This document shows positions 1 through 9,474 of a stretch of 64,000 nt of DNA, in pieces. Positions within the stretch are counted from its first letter, which is position 1. Each line of letters begins with the position of its first letter. Source of the DNA: Pseudomonas sp. LS1212 (GTDB taxonomy: Bacteria > Pseudomonadota > Gammaproteobacteria > Pseudomonadales > Pseudomonadaceae); contig NZ_CP102951.1 in the NCBI RefSeq assembly GCF_024741815.1, forward strand, positions 3,796,001-3,860,000, in the 5' to 3' direction. Both the position numbers and the translations under genes were made by a program. The notes under the pieces are model-generated. The model was not told the DNA's origin and ran no database searches. It was given only the letters and a program-made list of their open reading frames with translations.

Positions 1-104
1 AGCGCCTGCTGGTGGAGCAATTCATCACCTTTCCACGCTTTGTCCTGAGCGGCGCCTGGTGGCGCGCCTGGCGCGAGCGCCACCGTCGCAATCGTCGCCA
101 CTAG
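1..104 (+). CDS. 3' end of an unidentified gene
   Basis: An open frame enters from the left edge and stops at TAG 102-104. The visible 33 residues end in a very basic tail (RERHRRNRRH) after an aromatic, tryptophan-rich stretch, which could be the cytosolic end of a membrane-associated protein. Too little is present to name a family. It converges on the thioesterase gene that follows, 12 bp away. Confidence 0.5.
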   Translation, partial: RLLVEQFITFPRFVLSGAWWRAWRERHRRNRRH

Positions 105-116
105 GCTGCCAGCGGG

Positions 117-914
117 CTAGGCGAAAACCGTCACGGTCTGTCGGCTGATGGCCAGCAACTCACCTTCGGCGGTCCAGAGGGCAGCTGCCGTATGGCCGTA
201 ACCATCGCGCGAATACTCGATCGTCGCGCAATAGCGGCACCAGTCCAGCGTGCTGACTTTCGGTGTTGGCTGCACGAACTCAATGGTCCAGGTCAATGTG
301 CTCCCGGCTGCCGGCTTGTTCAGGTACGGCAGTGTTGCCGGTGGCCAGGCATCGACCAGCGCCAGCAAGTGCGCCTCGGTAACCGGCTCTTCAACCACAT
401 CGCCGCGCAGCTGCACCCAGCCGCCCATGCTGCGGGAGGGTGTGTTGGTGAACGGCATGCCGCCCACGCCCCAGCGCATGGCCAGGTAGCGGATGAACTC
501 GGGGGTCGCGCCCTCGATGTAAGGCAACTCTGGTGAATCCTCCAGGCTTTTCATCGGGGCGGCCAGCAAGGCCGGAACATCGATGACCGAGCTGCGCGGC
601 GCACCGAAGCTGCCCTGGATCAGGGTCACCACCGCCCCCTTCTGCACAGCCCGGCCCAGCAGCGAACTGACTGCCCCGCCCTGGCGCAGCACTTCGACCT
701 CGAAACTGATCGGCACCTCGGGCTCGGCCGGGCCGACGAAGGTGATGGCCAGCGAGCGAACCGGCCGCTCTGGCGCCACCCTGGCGCGCATCGCCTCGAA
801 TAGCAGCGCAGCCATCAACCCGCCGAAGCAGGCGCGACCCTGGGACCACTGACTTGGAATTGTCACCGCCTCTGGGTGGCGGCGTACCGCGCCGAGCAGC
901 TCGGAAAAATTCAT
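117..914 (-). CDS. Acyl-CoA thioesterase, double hotdog (TesB-like) family
   Basis: The 265-residue protein looks like the thioesterase-like superfamily, two tandem hotdog folds as in TesB, which hydrolyse acyl-CoA to free acid and CoA. The first half carries the short FGGLMAALL helix typical of the first hotdog. The second half has VQLRG and the FVQPTPKVSTLDW stretch typical of the second hotdog. No signal peptide or membrane segment is visible, so it should be cytosolic. The start ATG at 914 gives a normal family length. It stands alone between a convergent gene end and the CHAD gene. The exact acyl substrate cannot be read from sequence. Confidence 0.8.
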   Translation of the reverse strand: MNFSELLGAVRRHPEAVTIPSQWSQGRACFGGLMAALLFEAMRARVAPERPVRSLAITFVGPAEPEVPISFEVEVLRQGGAVSSLLGRAVQKGAVVTLIQGSFGAPRSSVIDVPALLAAPMKSLEDSPELPYIEGATPEFIRYLAMRWGVGGMPFTNTPSRSMGGWVQLRGDVVEEPVTEAHLLALVDAWPPATLPYLNKPAAGSTLTWTIEFVQPTPKVSTLDWCRYCATIEYSRDGYGHTAAALWTAEGELLAISRQTVTVFA

Positions 915-1008
915 GCGAACCTCAGGTCGAAGAAACGGACCTGAATCTTAACCAGCAAGCCCCGGCTAGACAGCGCCTATTTGCGCCAATCTAGCGGCCT
1001 GGCGCGGC

Positions 1009-1776
1009 TTATTGTTTTGCGCAGGCTGCCAGAAGCTTGTCCAGAACCTGGTCGGACCGCTGCTCGGCCTGCTCCATCGACGCTTGCCAACGCGCCACGC
1101 AAGGAACCAGATCCACCTCCTGTTCGGCCTTGAGCAGCCACTGCAGATGATCATGCCAGTCGCCCAGCGCGCCTTGTGCCTGTTTCAGGCAGCGGGTGAT
1201 TCTGGCCGGCGAGCGATCGAGTTGCGGATAGGTTTCGGCCGCATAGCGCACGCGCTTGATCAACAAGCGCAGGCGATGGCGGTCATGGGCCGGATCGCGC
1301 AATGCCTCGTCGAGTTGCTTCCACTGTTTGGCCAGGCGCTTCTCTACCCGCCGACGCAAGCCACGCAACAGCCACTGGCGCTGCGCCGCTCGCAGAAACA
1401 TTGGAAAGGCGTCGAGGACTGCCAGCAGACGACTCAGTTCGGCACTGGCGGCGACGGCGACGAACACGCCCTCCATCTCGGCGATTCTTTTCATTGCCGC
1501 TTCCGCCTGTTGATAAGCCAGCAGGTGCGCGGCCAGGACTTCCTTGTCGCGATACGGCGTGGTCAGATCCCCGACCTGTGACGCGGCAGCCTCCAGTTGA
1601 TCGACACCGGGCAGCCCGCGCAAAGGCCTCAGCAGGCTGCGCAAGCGTCGCACGGTGGTACGCAGATCGTGCAGCGCTTCACTGTCGGTCTGCGCCGCCA
1701 GACGCGCCTGGCAAGCCAGCAGCCTGACGTACAACCGTACAATCTGAGCGATTACATGATCGACCATCGCCGACAT
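1009..1776 (-). CDS. CHAD domain protein
   Basis: The 255-residue alpha-helical protein has the conserved histidines and Arg/Lys-rich helices of CHAD domains. LHDLRTTVRRLRSLLRPL lies near residues 36-53, and a second half-repeat has RHRLRLLIKRVRYAAE. CHAD domains bind polyphosphate through these basic residues, and many associate with polyphosphate granules. Here the domain stands without the CYTH triphosphate-tunnel domain it is often fused to. The start ATG at 1776 has an AGGAG Shine-Dalgarno 7 nt upstream. The small lipoprotein gene lies 17 bp upstream on the same strand and may be cotranscribed. Confidence 0.85.
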   Translation of the reverse strand: MSAMVDHVIAQIVRLYVRLLACQARLAAQTDSEALHDLRTTVRRLRSLLRPLRGLPGVDQLEAAASQVGDLTTPYRDKEVLAAHLLAYQQAEAAMKRIAEMEGVFVAVAASAELSRLLAVLDAFPMFLRAAQRQWLLRGLRRRVEKRLAKQWKQLDEALRDPAHDRHRLRLLIKRVRYAAETYPQLDRSPARITRCLKQAQGALGDWHDHLQWLLKAEQEVDLVPCVARWQASMEQAEQRSDQVLDKLLAACAKQ

Positions 1777-1793
1777 GGAGGTTCTCCTGTCAA

Positions 1794-2072
1794 TTACCGC
1801 CCGGCCCGCGACTCACGGATATAGAAACGCGCTTTCTGGGCCTTTTTCGAGCAGCCCTCGAAGGCCTCGAACTGCTGCTGGGTTTTCGCGCCGGTGAGCA
1901 ACGACAACGCCTTGGAATAGCTCACAGTACCAGCAAAACCTTCGACTTTCGCCAGGTCGAGCTCTTTCCAGGCCGCATCCAGCTGGCTTGCGCAACTGTC
2001 GCGATAGGCGGTCTTGCCCGCACAACCGGACAGAACAAGAGCAAGCAACGGCAGGCAGATCCAGGCTTTCAT
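1794..2072 (-). CDS. Small lipoprotein, unknown function
   Basis: The 92-residue product starts at ATG 2072, because this start gives a clean lipoprotein signal peptide: a Lys, a hydrophobic core and the lipobox LSGC with Cys17. A longer in-frame start would put a basic non-signal extension in front. The mature part is short, with three further cysteines and an all-helical look (SYSKALSLLTGAKTQQQFEAF). I do not recognise a named domain. It is probably an outer-membrane-anchored periplasmic protein. It is divergent from the patatin gene. Confidence 0.75.
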   Translation of the reverse strand: MKAWICLPLLALVLSGCAGKTAYRDSCASQLDAAWKELDLAKVEGFAGTVSYSKALSLLTGAKTQQQFEAFEGCSKKAQKARFYIRESRAGR

Positions 2073-2278
2073 CGGTGACACCTCAATAATAATGAACGAA
2101 CGTGCAACTAAGACGACCCGGAACGGGAAAAGTGCCCTGGCTCGCCGCTTCCAAGCGTAGCGCAGCCATGCACGATAGCGAAGCGCCAGCAACTTTTTCA
2201 GCCCGATCGACGCAAGTGCGCCCATCAATCAATGCAATGTTGGTGCATACTCAAATGACAGCAATCAGAGCCCCTGCC

Positions 2279-3322
2279 ATGAAGAAACGAGTCGCGTTGG
2301 TGCTGGGGTCGGGCGGCGCCCGGGGCTATGCCCATATCGGAGTCATCGAGGAAATCGAACGACGCGGGTACGACATCGCCTGCATCGCCGGCTGCTCCAT
2401 GGGCGCCGTGGTGGGCGGCATCTACGCCGCCGGCAAGCTCGACGAATACCGCAACTGGATCGAAAGCCTGGATTACCTGGACGTGCTGCGCCTGGTGGAT
2501 GTCAGTTTCCGTCTGGGGGCCATCCGCGGCGAGAAGATCTTCGGGCAGATTCGCAAGATCGTCGGCGAGATCAACATCGAAGACTTGCCCATCCCCTACA
2601 CCGCTGTCTGCACGGACCTGACCAACCAGCAGGAAATCTGGTTCCAGGAAGGCTGCCTGCACCAGGCCATGCGCGCTTCGGCGGCCATCCCCAGCCTGTT
2701 CACCCCGGTCGTGCAGGGCAACCGCATGCTGGTCGATGGCGGCATCCTCAATCCGTTGCCGATCGTGCCGGTAGTGTCCAGCCATTGCGACCTGATCATC
2801 GCGGTCAACCTCAACTCCACCAACCAGAAGCACTACCAACTGCCGGTGATCGAACGGCCCGCTGCCTTCAAGCTGCGCTTTGACAGCCTGATCAGCTCAC
2901 TGGGCTCGCACCTGCCGTTTCGGCGCAAGCCGGCCGAGGAACTCATACGCCTGGAACAGGAAGCCTTCAACTCGAACTCGACAATAGACCCCAACCCCTG
3001 GCTCAGCGATGTGGCCAACCCCGCGGCCCAGCAACCGGCAGCGGCACCCGAGAACCCCGGTGCGCCAAAGTCCGCCACCGGTTCGTTCATCATCGACAAC
3101 GTCGGCCCGGCATCGTTGCTGGATTTGATCAACCAGAGTTTCGAGGTAATGCAGACGTCGCTGGCGCAGTACAAGATCGCCGGCTATCCACCGGACATCC
3201 TGATCAACGTGCCCAAGCGGGTGTGTCGGTTTTTCGAGTTTTACAAGGCGCAGGAGTTGATCGCGCTGGGGCGGGAGATTGCTCGGGATACGCTGGAGAA
3301 TTATGAGAGTGAGCGGCGGTAA
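2279..3322 (+). CDS. Patatin-like phospholipase (RssA/YchK type)
   Basis: The 347-residue protein is a bacterial patatin-like serine hydrolase. The oxyanion-hole motif GSGGARGYAH is at residues 10-19, the nucleophile elbow GCSMG follows, and the catalytic-dyad aspartate sits in DGGILNPLP. This is the arrangement in RssA/YchK proteins. The C-terminal third is variable and carries an Ala/Pro-rich stretch. ATG 2279 was chosen because the family motif starts within ten residues of it; longer in-frame starts would add about 60 unconserved residues. The Shine-Dalgarno is weak. The substrate is unknown; patatins cleave lipid acyl ester bonds. Confidence 0.85.
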   Translation: MKKRVALVLGSGGARGYAHIGVIEEIERRGYDIACIAGCSMGAVVGGIYAAGKLDEYRNWIESLDYLDVLRLVDVSFRLGAIRGEKIFGQIRKIVGEINIEDLPIPYTAVCTDLTNQQEIWFQEGCLHQAMRASAAIPSLFTPVVQGNRMLVDGGILNPLPIVPVVSSHCDLIIAVNLNSTNQKHYQLPVIERPAAFKLRFDSLISSLGSHLPFRRKPAEELIRLEQEAFNSNSTIDPNPWLSDVANPAAQQPAAAPENPGAPKSATGSFIIDNVGPASLLDLINQSFEVMQTSLAQYKIAGYPPDILINVPKRVCRFFEFYKAQELIALGREIARDTLENYESERR

Positions 3323-3342
3323 GGGCGGCCACTTGGCTGCCG

Positions 3343-3409
3343 ATCGCGGGCAAGCCCGCTCCCACAGAGGATCTGCACCGCATTTGTGGGAGCTGGCTTG
3401 CCAGCGATA
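3343..3409. repeat. REP pair (two inverted palindromic units)
   Basis: Two inverted units face each other. The left unit reads atcgcgggcaagcccgct then cccaca, and the right unit reads tgtgggagctggcttgccagcga. The core palindrome differs in the two units: gggcaagccc on the left against tggcttgcca on the right. This is the common Pseudomonas REP family, here between the convergent ends of the patatin gene and kdpE. Such a pair can fold into a large hairpin at transcript ends. Confidence 0.85.
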
Positions 3410-3424
3410 AGCGCCGAAGGCGCT

Positions 3425-4129
3425 TCAAAGATCCCCGGCATCCACTAACCGATACCCCACCCCAGGCTCGGTCACGATAAACCGCGGCGCCGTCGGATCA
3501 TCCCCCAGCTTCTGCCGCACATGCGCCACCACAATGCGCAGGTAATGGCTGTCCTCGGCATGGGTGGGCCCCCAGATGTCCTTGAGCAGTTGCTGCTGGG
3601 TCACCACGCGTCCCGGATAGCGCGCCAGTTGCGCCAGCACCGCGTATTCCTTGCGGGTCAGGGCGACCTCCACACCGTCGAGCGTAACCCGGCGGTAAGC
3701 CTGGTCCACCGTCAATGGGCCGAGGCTGACGGAGGTTGCCTGCGCTTCACCTTGCGGTGCCTGGCGCAACAAGGCGCGCACGCGGGCGAGAAACTCCTGA
3801 ATACCGAAGGGCTTGGTCACATAATCGTTGGCTCCGCCGTCCAGTGCCTCGACCTTGTGGCCTTCACTGGCACGCACCGACAACACCAACACCGGCACCT
3901 GCGACCATTCGCGAAACTCGCGCAACACCTGCTGGCCGTCCATGTCCGGCAGGCCCAGGTCGAGCACCACCAGGTCGGGCTGCGCCAACGCGGCCTGGCT
4001 CAATCCTTCACCACCGCTGGCGGCCTCCACCACCTTGTAGCCCTGGGACACCAGGCTGATGCGCAGGAACTTGCGAATCTGCGGTTCGTCGTCAATGACC
4101 AGGATGGTCGCTGTCTGGCTCATGCTCAA
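3425..4129 (-). CDS. kdpE: KdpE response regulator
   Basis: The 234-residue OmpR/PhoB-family regulator has an N-terminal receiver (acidic pair in VIDDE, phosphoacceptor Asp57 in LVVLDLGLPDMDG, Lys in VTKPF) and a C-terminal winged helix with LTRKEYAVL and the EDSHYLRIVVAHVRQKL recognition region. KdpE is phosphorylated by KdpD under potassium limitation or osmotic stress and activates kdpFABC. The start overlaps the kdpD stop by 4 nt (ATGA), so translation is coupled. It is the last gene of the operon and is followed by a REP pair. Confidence 0.96.
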   Translation of the reverse strand: MSMSQTATILVIDDEPQIRKFLRISLVSQGYKVVEAASGGEGLSQAALAQPDLVVLDLGLPDMDGQQVLREFREWSQVPVLVLSVRASEGHKVEALDGGANDYVTKPFGIQEFLARVRALLRQAPQGEAQATSVSLGPLTVDQAYRRVTLDGVEVALTRKEYAVLAQLARYPGRVVTQQQLLKDIWGPTHAEDSHYLRIVVAHVRQKLGDDPTAPRFIVTEPGVGYRLVDAGDL

Positions 4130-6777
4130 GTTTCACTCTCAAAATCAGGCTGCGTTTGCAGCGGCAAGAATAGAGTGATGCAGGTGCCTTGGCCATCGAT
4201 ACCCTCGCCCACGGCGATGCGCCCGCCGTGAGCGCCGATCATGCCCTGGCAAATCGCCAGGCCCAGGCCCGTGCCCTGGCCGCCGCGATCGCCGCGCGCG
4301 GCGGTGTAAAACATGTCGAAAATCTTCTCGCGCTCCTGCGGTGGAATACCCGGCCCCTGATCGCTGACGGCAAAGAACAACTCACTGTCATTGACCCCGA
4401 CCGCCACTTGCAGACGACCCTGCGCCGGCGAAAAGCGCGCGGCGTTTTCCAGCACGTTGATCAGCGCCTGCTCGATCAAGGCGGCATGCACATGAAGCAG
4501 GGGCAGGTCCGGCGCCACGTCGGTGTGAACCTCATAGGGCGACAACAGCACCCGCAACCGGTTGAGGGCACTACCGACGATGTCTGCCGGCGCGACCCAG
4601 TCACGGGAGAGTTTAAGTGCACCATGGCCCAGGCGAGTCATGTCCAGCAGGTTCTGGATATAGCGATCCAGGCGCTCGGCCTCATCGCGCGTGCCTTCGA
4701 GCAGCTCGCGCCGATCCTCGCGGCCGATGGCATCGCCCAGCGCCAACAGGCTGTCGATACTGCCGCGCATGGCCGTCAATGGCGTGCGCAAGTCATGGGA
4801 AACCGACGCCAGCAAGGCGCTGCGCAACTGCTCGGTTTCGCCGTGCAGGCGCGCCGCTTCCAGGTCCTCGGCCAACCGGGCCCGGGCCAGGGCCTGGGCA
4901 AGGGGCTGGCTGAGTGCGGTCAACAGACGCCGCCGCTGGGCCGTCAAGGCCTGGCCTTCACGCGGTCGCACCCCCAACACGGCCAATGGCCCCTCCTCCA
5001 ACGACAGCGGCCACCACCACCAACGGCCCATCGGCAATGTGCCGGTGCCATGGCCCGCTGCCTGATCGTGCTGCCAGGCCCAATCGGCGGCCGCCCGTTC
5101 GGCTTCGGAGAATTGCAGCGCCCCGCCGCTGGCGACCTTCCAGCCGCCCTGGCCATCGCGGTCGAGAAGGCACAACTGCAACTCCTTCCAGCCTTCCAGG
5201 TGCTGGCCCGCTGCATTGAACACGGCCTGGCGATCGGTGGCGGCGGTGAGCTTGCGCGACAGGTCGAGCAACTCGCTGGTTTCCTCCTGGGTGTCGCGCA
5301 GGGCCTGCACTTGCCGACGTTGCCGGGCCGCGAGGTTGCCAGTCAGCGCCGCCATCAGCAGGAAGAATACTAGCGTCAACACATCCTCTTCACGTTGAAT
5401 ACGCAAGGAGAAAGTCGGCGGTATGAACAAAAAGTCGTACACCAGAAACGACAGCACCGCACACGCCAGCGCCGGTCCCAGACTGCTGCGCACCGCGACC
5501 AGCAATACCGCTGCAAGAAACACCAGCGAGATATTCGGCAGCGCCAGAACACTGGACACCGCCCAGGCCAGCGCACTGGCCAGCACTGTTGCCAACAATG
5601 CCAGCGCATAGTCGAACCAGACCCACTCCCCCGCCACCGCCAAGCGCGTTGCCGGGGGCGCGTCATCGCGGTCCAGCACGTTGATCTCCAGGCCATGGGC
5701 GTGACGCAACAAGCGCGCCGCAACCCCCGCGCCGAACCAGCGCCGGCGCAACCGCTCACGCGACTGGCCAACCAGCACCAGGCTGGCACGGCGCTCGGCG
5801 GCGTGCTGGATCAAGGTCCGCGCCACCTCCCCTGCACGCAGCACCACCACTTCGCCACCGAGGCGCTCAGCCAATTGCTGGGCACTCTGCAAGCGCAGCC
5901 GCGATTGTTCGTCGCGCACTGCGCCGTTGTCCACGTGCACCAGGCTCCAGGGCAAGTGCCGACGCTGGGCGACCCGGCTGGCATGGCGTACCAGCCGTTC
6001 GGCCTGGGCATCGCCATCGACACCGACCAGCAAGCGCCCGCGCAAGGCCGGTGCCGACTGCCCCCGTTGCCGATAACCCTGGGCCAGATCGGCATCGACC
6101 TGGGCCGCTGCCGTCTGCATGGCCAACTCGCGCAAGGCGGTCAGGTTGGTCTGGGTAAAAAACGCATCGATGGCCGCCCGCGCCTGCTCCGGGACATAGA
6201 CCTTGCCCTCGCGCAGTCGCTCGAGCAGTTCACGCGGCGGCAGGTCGATCAGCACCAGCTCGAAGGCTTCCTGCAGGACCCAGTCCGGCAGGGTTTCGCG
6301 CACCTGCACCCCGGTGATACCGCGCACCTGATCGTTCAGGCTCTCCAGGTGCTGGACGTTGACCGTGGTGAACACATCAATGCCCGCGGCCAGCAACTCC
6401 TGCACATCCTGCCAGCGCTTGGCATGCCGGCTGCCGGGGGCGTTGCTGTGGGCCAGCTCATCGACCAGGGCCAGCTGCGGTGCGGCCTTGAGCAGGCCAT
6501 CGAGGTCCACTTCCTCAAGCATCACCCCACGGTACTCCGAACGCACCTGCGGCTGCTGCGGCAAGCCACTGAGCAGCGCCTCGGTTTCCGCCCGGCCATG
6601 GGTCTCGACCACGGCCGCCAGCACCTTGACGCCCTGGCGTTGCTGGGCATGGGCGGCCTGGAGCATGGCGTAGGTCTTGCCCACACCGGGCGCGGCACCG
6701 AGAAACACCTTGAGCCGGCCGCGACCTTCGCGGGGCAGTTCGGCGAGTAGCGCGTCGGCGCGGTCGGAATCACTCAT
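4126..6777 (-). CDS. kdpD: KdpD sensor histidine kinase
   Basis: The 883-residue inner-membrane kinase has the full KdpD layout. The N-terminal KdpD domain carries Walker A GAAPGVGKT at residues 27-35. A universal-stress-protein domain follows at about 250-370, then four close membrane helices (DUF4118) at about 395-495. A GAF-like region, the HisKA box SVSHDLRTPLTAMRG and an HATPase domain (NVLENAARF, DQGPGIP, GTGLGLAICQ) complete it. It senses K+ limitation and turgor and phosphorylates KdpE. It lies 15 bp after kdpC. No key residue looks altered. Confidence 0.96.
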   Translation of the reverse strand: MSDSDRADALLAELPREGRGRLKVFLGAAPGVGKTYAMLQAAHAQQRQGVKVLAAVVETHGRAETEALLSGLPQQPQVRSEYRGVMLEEVDLDGLLKAAPQLALVDELAHSNAPGSRHAKRWQDVQELLAAGIDVFTTVNVQHLESLNDQVRGITGVQVRETLPDWVLQEAFELVLIDLPPRELLERLREGKVYVPEQARAAIDAFFTQTNLTALRELAMQTAAAQVDADLAQGYRQRGQSAPALRGRLLVGVDGDAQAERLVRHASRVAQRRHLPWSLVHVDNGAVRDEQSRLRLQSAQQLAERLGGEVVVLRAGEVARTLIQHAAERRASLVLVGQSRERLRRRWFGAGVAARLLRHAHGLEINVLDRDDAPPATRLAVAGEWVWFDYALALLATVLASALAWAVSSVLALPNISLVFLAAVLLVAVRSSLGPALACAVLSFLVYDFLFIPPTFSLRIQREEDVLTLVFFLLMAALTGNLAARQRRQVQALRDTQEETSELLDLSRKLTAATDRQAVFNAAGQHLEGWKELQLCLLDRDGQGGWKVASGGALQFSEAERAAADWAWQHDQAAGHGTGTLPMGRWWWWPLSLEEGPLAVLGVRPREGQALTAQRRRLLTALSQPLAQALARARLAEDLEAARLHGETEQLRSALLASVSHDLRTPLTAMRGSIDSLLALGDAIGREDRRELLEGTRDEAERLDRYIQNLLDMTRLGHGALKLSRDWVAPADIVGSALNRLRVLLSPYEVHTDVAPDLPLLHVHAALIEQALINVLENAARFSPAQGRLQVAVGVNDSELFFAVSDQGPGIPPQEREKIFDMFYTAARGDRGGQGTGLGLAICQGMIGAHGGRIAVGEGIDGQGTCITLFLPLQTQPDFESET

Positions 6778-6792
6778 GGACGGTTCTCAGGC

Positions 6793-7353
6793 TCAGTGGG
6801 GAGAAGTTGAAAGCTGATCGAGGGCGCTGTTCAACGCCAGCACATTGACCACTGGTGGGCCGACCAACGGTTGCAGGGTGTACTGCAAAACCAATTGTTG
6901 CAAGGTCGCCAACGGCAACTGCCGGGCCGCAGCGACCCGCGCCAGTTGATAGTCGACGGCGGCAGGCGGCAAGTGCGGGTCCAGTCCGCTGCCGGAGGTG
7001 GTCAACAGCGCCAGCGGTACGGGCCCCTGCTGCGGCACATATTGCCGAGCAGCGTCTTCGTTGACCCGTGTCGCCAGAGCCGGGTTGCTCGGGGCCAGGT
7101 TGCTGGCGCTACTGGATACCGTGGCAAAGGCACCGGCCGACGGCCGCGAATGGAACCAGCCATCGCCACTGAAGTCCTGGGCGATCAGGGTCGAACCGCG
7201 CACCTTGCCGTCGGCATCGCGCAGCAAGCTGCCATTGGCTTGTTCGGGGAAGGCCACCTGAGCAATCCCGGTGACCGCCAGCGGATAGGCCACGCCTGTG
7301 ATCAGGGTCATCAACACGATCAGGCTCATGGCCGGGCGAAAGAAAGTAGACAT
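6793..7353 (-). CDS. kdpC: KdpC, potassium-transporting ATPase subunit C
   Basis: The 186-residue subunit has one N-terminal membrane helix (about residues 9-29, LIVLMTLITGVAYPLAVTGI) and a periplasmic domain with the family hallmarks GSLL, FHSRPSA and SGSGLDPHLPPAAVDYQ. KdpC stabilises the KdpA-KdpB complex. It starts 19 bp after the kdpB stop. Length and motifs are normal. Confidence 0.96.
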   Translation of the reverse strand: MSTFFRPAMSLIVLMTLITGVAYPLAVTGIAQVAFPEQANGSLLRDADGKVRGSTLIAQDFSGDGWFHSRPSAGAFATVSSSASNLAPSNPALATRVNEDAARQYVPQQGPVPLALLTTSGSGLDPHLPPAAVDYQLARVAAARQLPLATLQQLVLQYTLQPLVGPPVVNVLALNSALDQLSTSPH

Positions 7354-7372
7354 GTTCAGCTCCTTGATTCAG

Positions 7373-9448
7373 TTACACCAGGTGCACAGCATTGAGCAGC
7401 AGGTCGATCAACTTGATGCCCACAAAGGGCACGACAATGCCGCCCACGCCATAGATCAGCAGGTTGCGACGCAACAGGTGCGCCGCGCTCGCTGCCCGTA
7501 CTCGCACGCCGCGCAGGGCCAGCGGGATCAGCACCACGATGATCAGGGCGTTGAAGACGATCGCCGACACGATCGCACTCTGCGGGCTGGCCAGGTGCAT
7601 CACGTTGAGCACGCCCAGCTGCGGGTAGATCGCCGCGAACAACGCCGGGAGAATGGCGAAGTACTTGGCCACGTCGTTGGCGATGGAGAAAGTCGTCAGC
7701 GCGCCGCGGGTAACCAACAGCTCCTTGCCGACCTGCACCACATCCAGCAACTTGGTCGGGTCGCTGTCCAGGTCGACCATGTTCGCCGCCTCGCGCGCCG
7801 CCTGGGTGCCATCGTTCATGGCCATGCCGACGTCGGCCTGGGCAAGGGCCGGGGCGTCGTTGGCGCCGTCGCCGCACATCGCCACCAGACGACCGTCATT
7901 CTGCTCCTGGCGAATGCGCGCCAGTTTCTTCTCGGGCGTGGCTTCGGCCAGTACATCGTCGACACCCGCTTCTGCTGCAATCGCCGCCGCCGTCAGCGGG
8001 TTGTCGCCGGTCACCATCACCGTGCGAATGCCCAGCTTGCGCAACTCGGCAAAGCGTTCGCGGATGCCCGGCTTGACCACGTCCTTGAGGTGAATCACGC
8101 CCAGCAGGCGCCCTTCGGCACATACCAGCAAAGGCGTGCCGCCACTCTGGGCAATCTTGTCGACTTCGCGTGACAGGCTGGCCGGCATTTCCAGGCGCTG
8201 CATGCCAATGAAGGCCAGCACCGAATCAACCGCACCCTTGCGGTACACGCGGCCCTGGTAGTCGACACCGGACAGGCGCGTCTCGGCGCTGAAGGCCACT
8301 GGGGTGAGCAGCGCTGCATCCGGCTCGGCAAAGCTGTGCAACTGGCGCAGGTAATCGACGATGGATTTGCCTTCGGCGGTGTCGTCGGCCAGCGACGCCA
8401 GCAACGCGCCTTCGGCCAGCTCCTTGCTGCTCACGCCCGGCGCGGCCAGCACCGCCGTGCAACGACGGTTGCCGAAGGTGATGGTGCCGGTCTTGTCCAG
8501 CATCAGCACGTGCACATCCCCCGCCGCTTCCACGGCCCGCCCGGACTTGGCGATCACGTTCAGGCGCACCAGCCGGTCCATGCCGGCGATGCCGATGGCC
8601 GACAACAGGCCGCCAATGGTGGTCGGAATCAGCGTGACCAACAGCGCCACCAGAAACACCAGCGGCAGGTTGCCGTTGGCGAAATGGGCGAACGGCTGCA
8701 GCGTGACCACCACCAACAGGAAGATCAGGGTCAGGCCGATCAGCAGGATATCCAGCGCGATCTCGTTGGGGGTTTTCTGCCGCTTGGCGCCTTCGACCAG
8801 GGCGATCATCCGGTCCAGGGTCGACTCGCCCGGGTTGGCGGTGATTTTCACCAGCAGCCAGTCGGACACCAGCCGGGTATTGCCGGTCACGGCCGAACGA
8901 TCGCCGCCGGACTCACGGATCACCGGCGCCGATTCACCGGTGATCGCCGCCTCGTTGACCGCGGCAATGCCCTCAATCACCTCGCCATCGCCAGGGATCA
9001 TTTCCCCGGCCACCACCCGCACCACATCGCCCTTGCGCAAGCTGCTCGCCGGGACGACCTCGTACTCACCCGACGTTGTGCGGCGCATCGCATTGAGCCC
9101 CTGGCTGCCCGCCTTGAGGCTGTCGGCGCGGGCCTTGCCGCGGCCTTCGGCCAGGGCTTCGGCGAAGTTGGCGAACAGCACGGTGAACCACAGCCACAGA
9201 GCGATCTGCACGGCCACCCCGGTCGGCACCGCCGGGTCTGGCAGCAGGCACAGCAGCGTGGTCAATATCGCCGTCAGCTCCACCACCAGCATCACCGGCG
9301 AGCGCTTGAGCTGACGTGGGTCGAGCTTGACGAAGGCCTGCACCAGCGCCGGTCGCCACAGGGCGGCAATCGCGGTGGCGGGTTGTTCTTTCACGTCCGC
9401 CGAACGCTTATTGTCAGCGGGTTTTGCAACGGGAATCGGCATGTTCAT
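7373..9448 (-). CDS. kdpB: KdpB, P-type ATPase subunit of the potassium pump
   Basis: The 691-residue catalytic subunit hydrolyses ATP to drive high-affinity K+ uptake. Visible P-type ATPase motifs are the actuator TGESAPV, the phosphorylation site DKTGTITFGNR, and the hinge MVTGDNPLTA with MCGDGANDAPAL. Membrane helices occur in the N-terminal part and at the C-terminus. ATG 9448 was chosen over the upstream in-frame ATG 9478 because it has an AAGGAT Shine-Dalgarno at good spacing and because the upstream start would overlap the end of kdpA. It is 26 bp downstream of the kdpA stop. Confidence 0.96.
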   Translation of the reverse strand: MNMPIPVAKPADNKRSADVKEQPATAIAALWRPALVQAFVKLDPRQLKRSPVMLVVELTAILTTLLCLLPDPAVPTGVAVQIALWLWFTVLFANFAEALAEGRGKARADSLKAGSQGLNAMRRTTSGEYEVVPASSLRKGDVVRVVAGEMIPGDGEVIEGIAAVNEAAITGESAPVIRESGGDRSAVTGNTRLVSDWLLVKITANPGESTLDRMIALVEGAKRQKTPNEIALDILLIGLTLIFLLVVVTLQPFAHFANGNLPLVFLVALLVTLIPTTIGGLLSAIGIAGMDRLVRLNVIAKSGRAVEAAGDVHVLMLDKTGTITFGNRRCTAVLAAPGVSSKELAEGALLASLADDTAEGKSIVDYLRQLHSFAEPDAALLTPVAFSAETRLSGVDYQGRVYRKGAVDSVLAFIGMQRLEMPASLSREVDKIAQSGGTPLLVCAEGRLLGVIHLKDVVKPGIRERFAELRKLGIRTVMVTGDNPLTAAAIAAEAGVDDVLAEATPEKKLARIRQEQNDGRLVAMCGDGANDAPALAQADVGMAMNDGTQAAREAANMVDLDSDPTKLLDVVQVGKELLVTRGALTTFSIANDVAKYFAILPALFAAIYPQLGVLNVMHLASPQSAIVSAIVFNALIIVVLIPLALRGVRVRAASAAHLLRRNLLIYGVGGIVVPFVGIKLIDLLLNAVHLV

Positions 9449-9474
9449 GATGGCTATCCTTAGAAACTCTGTCT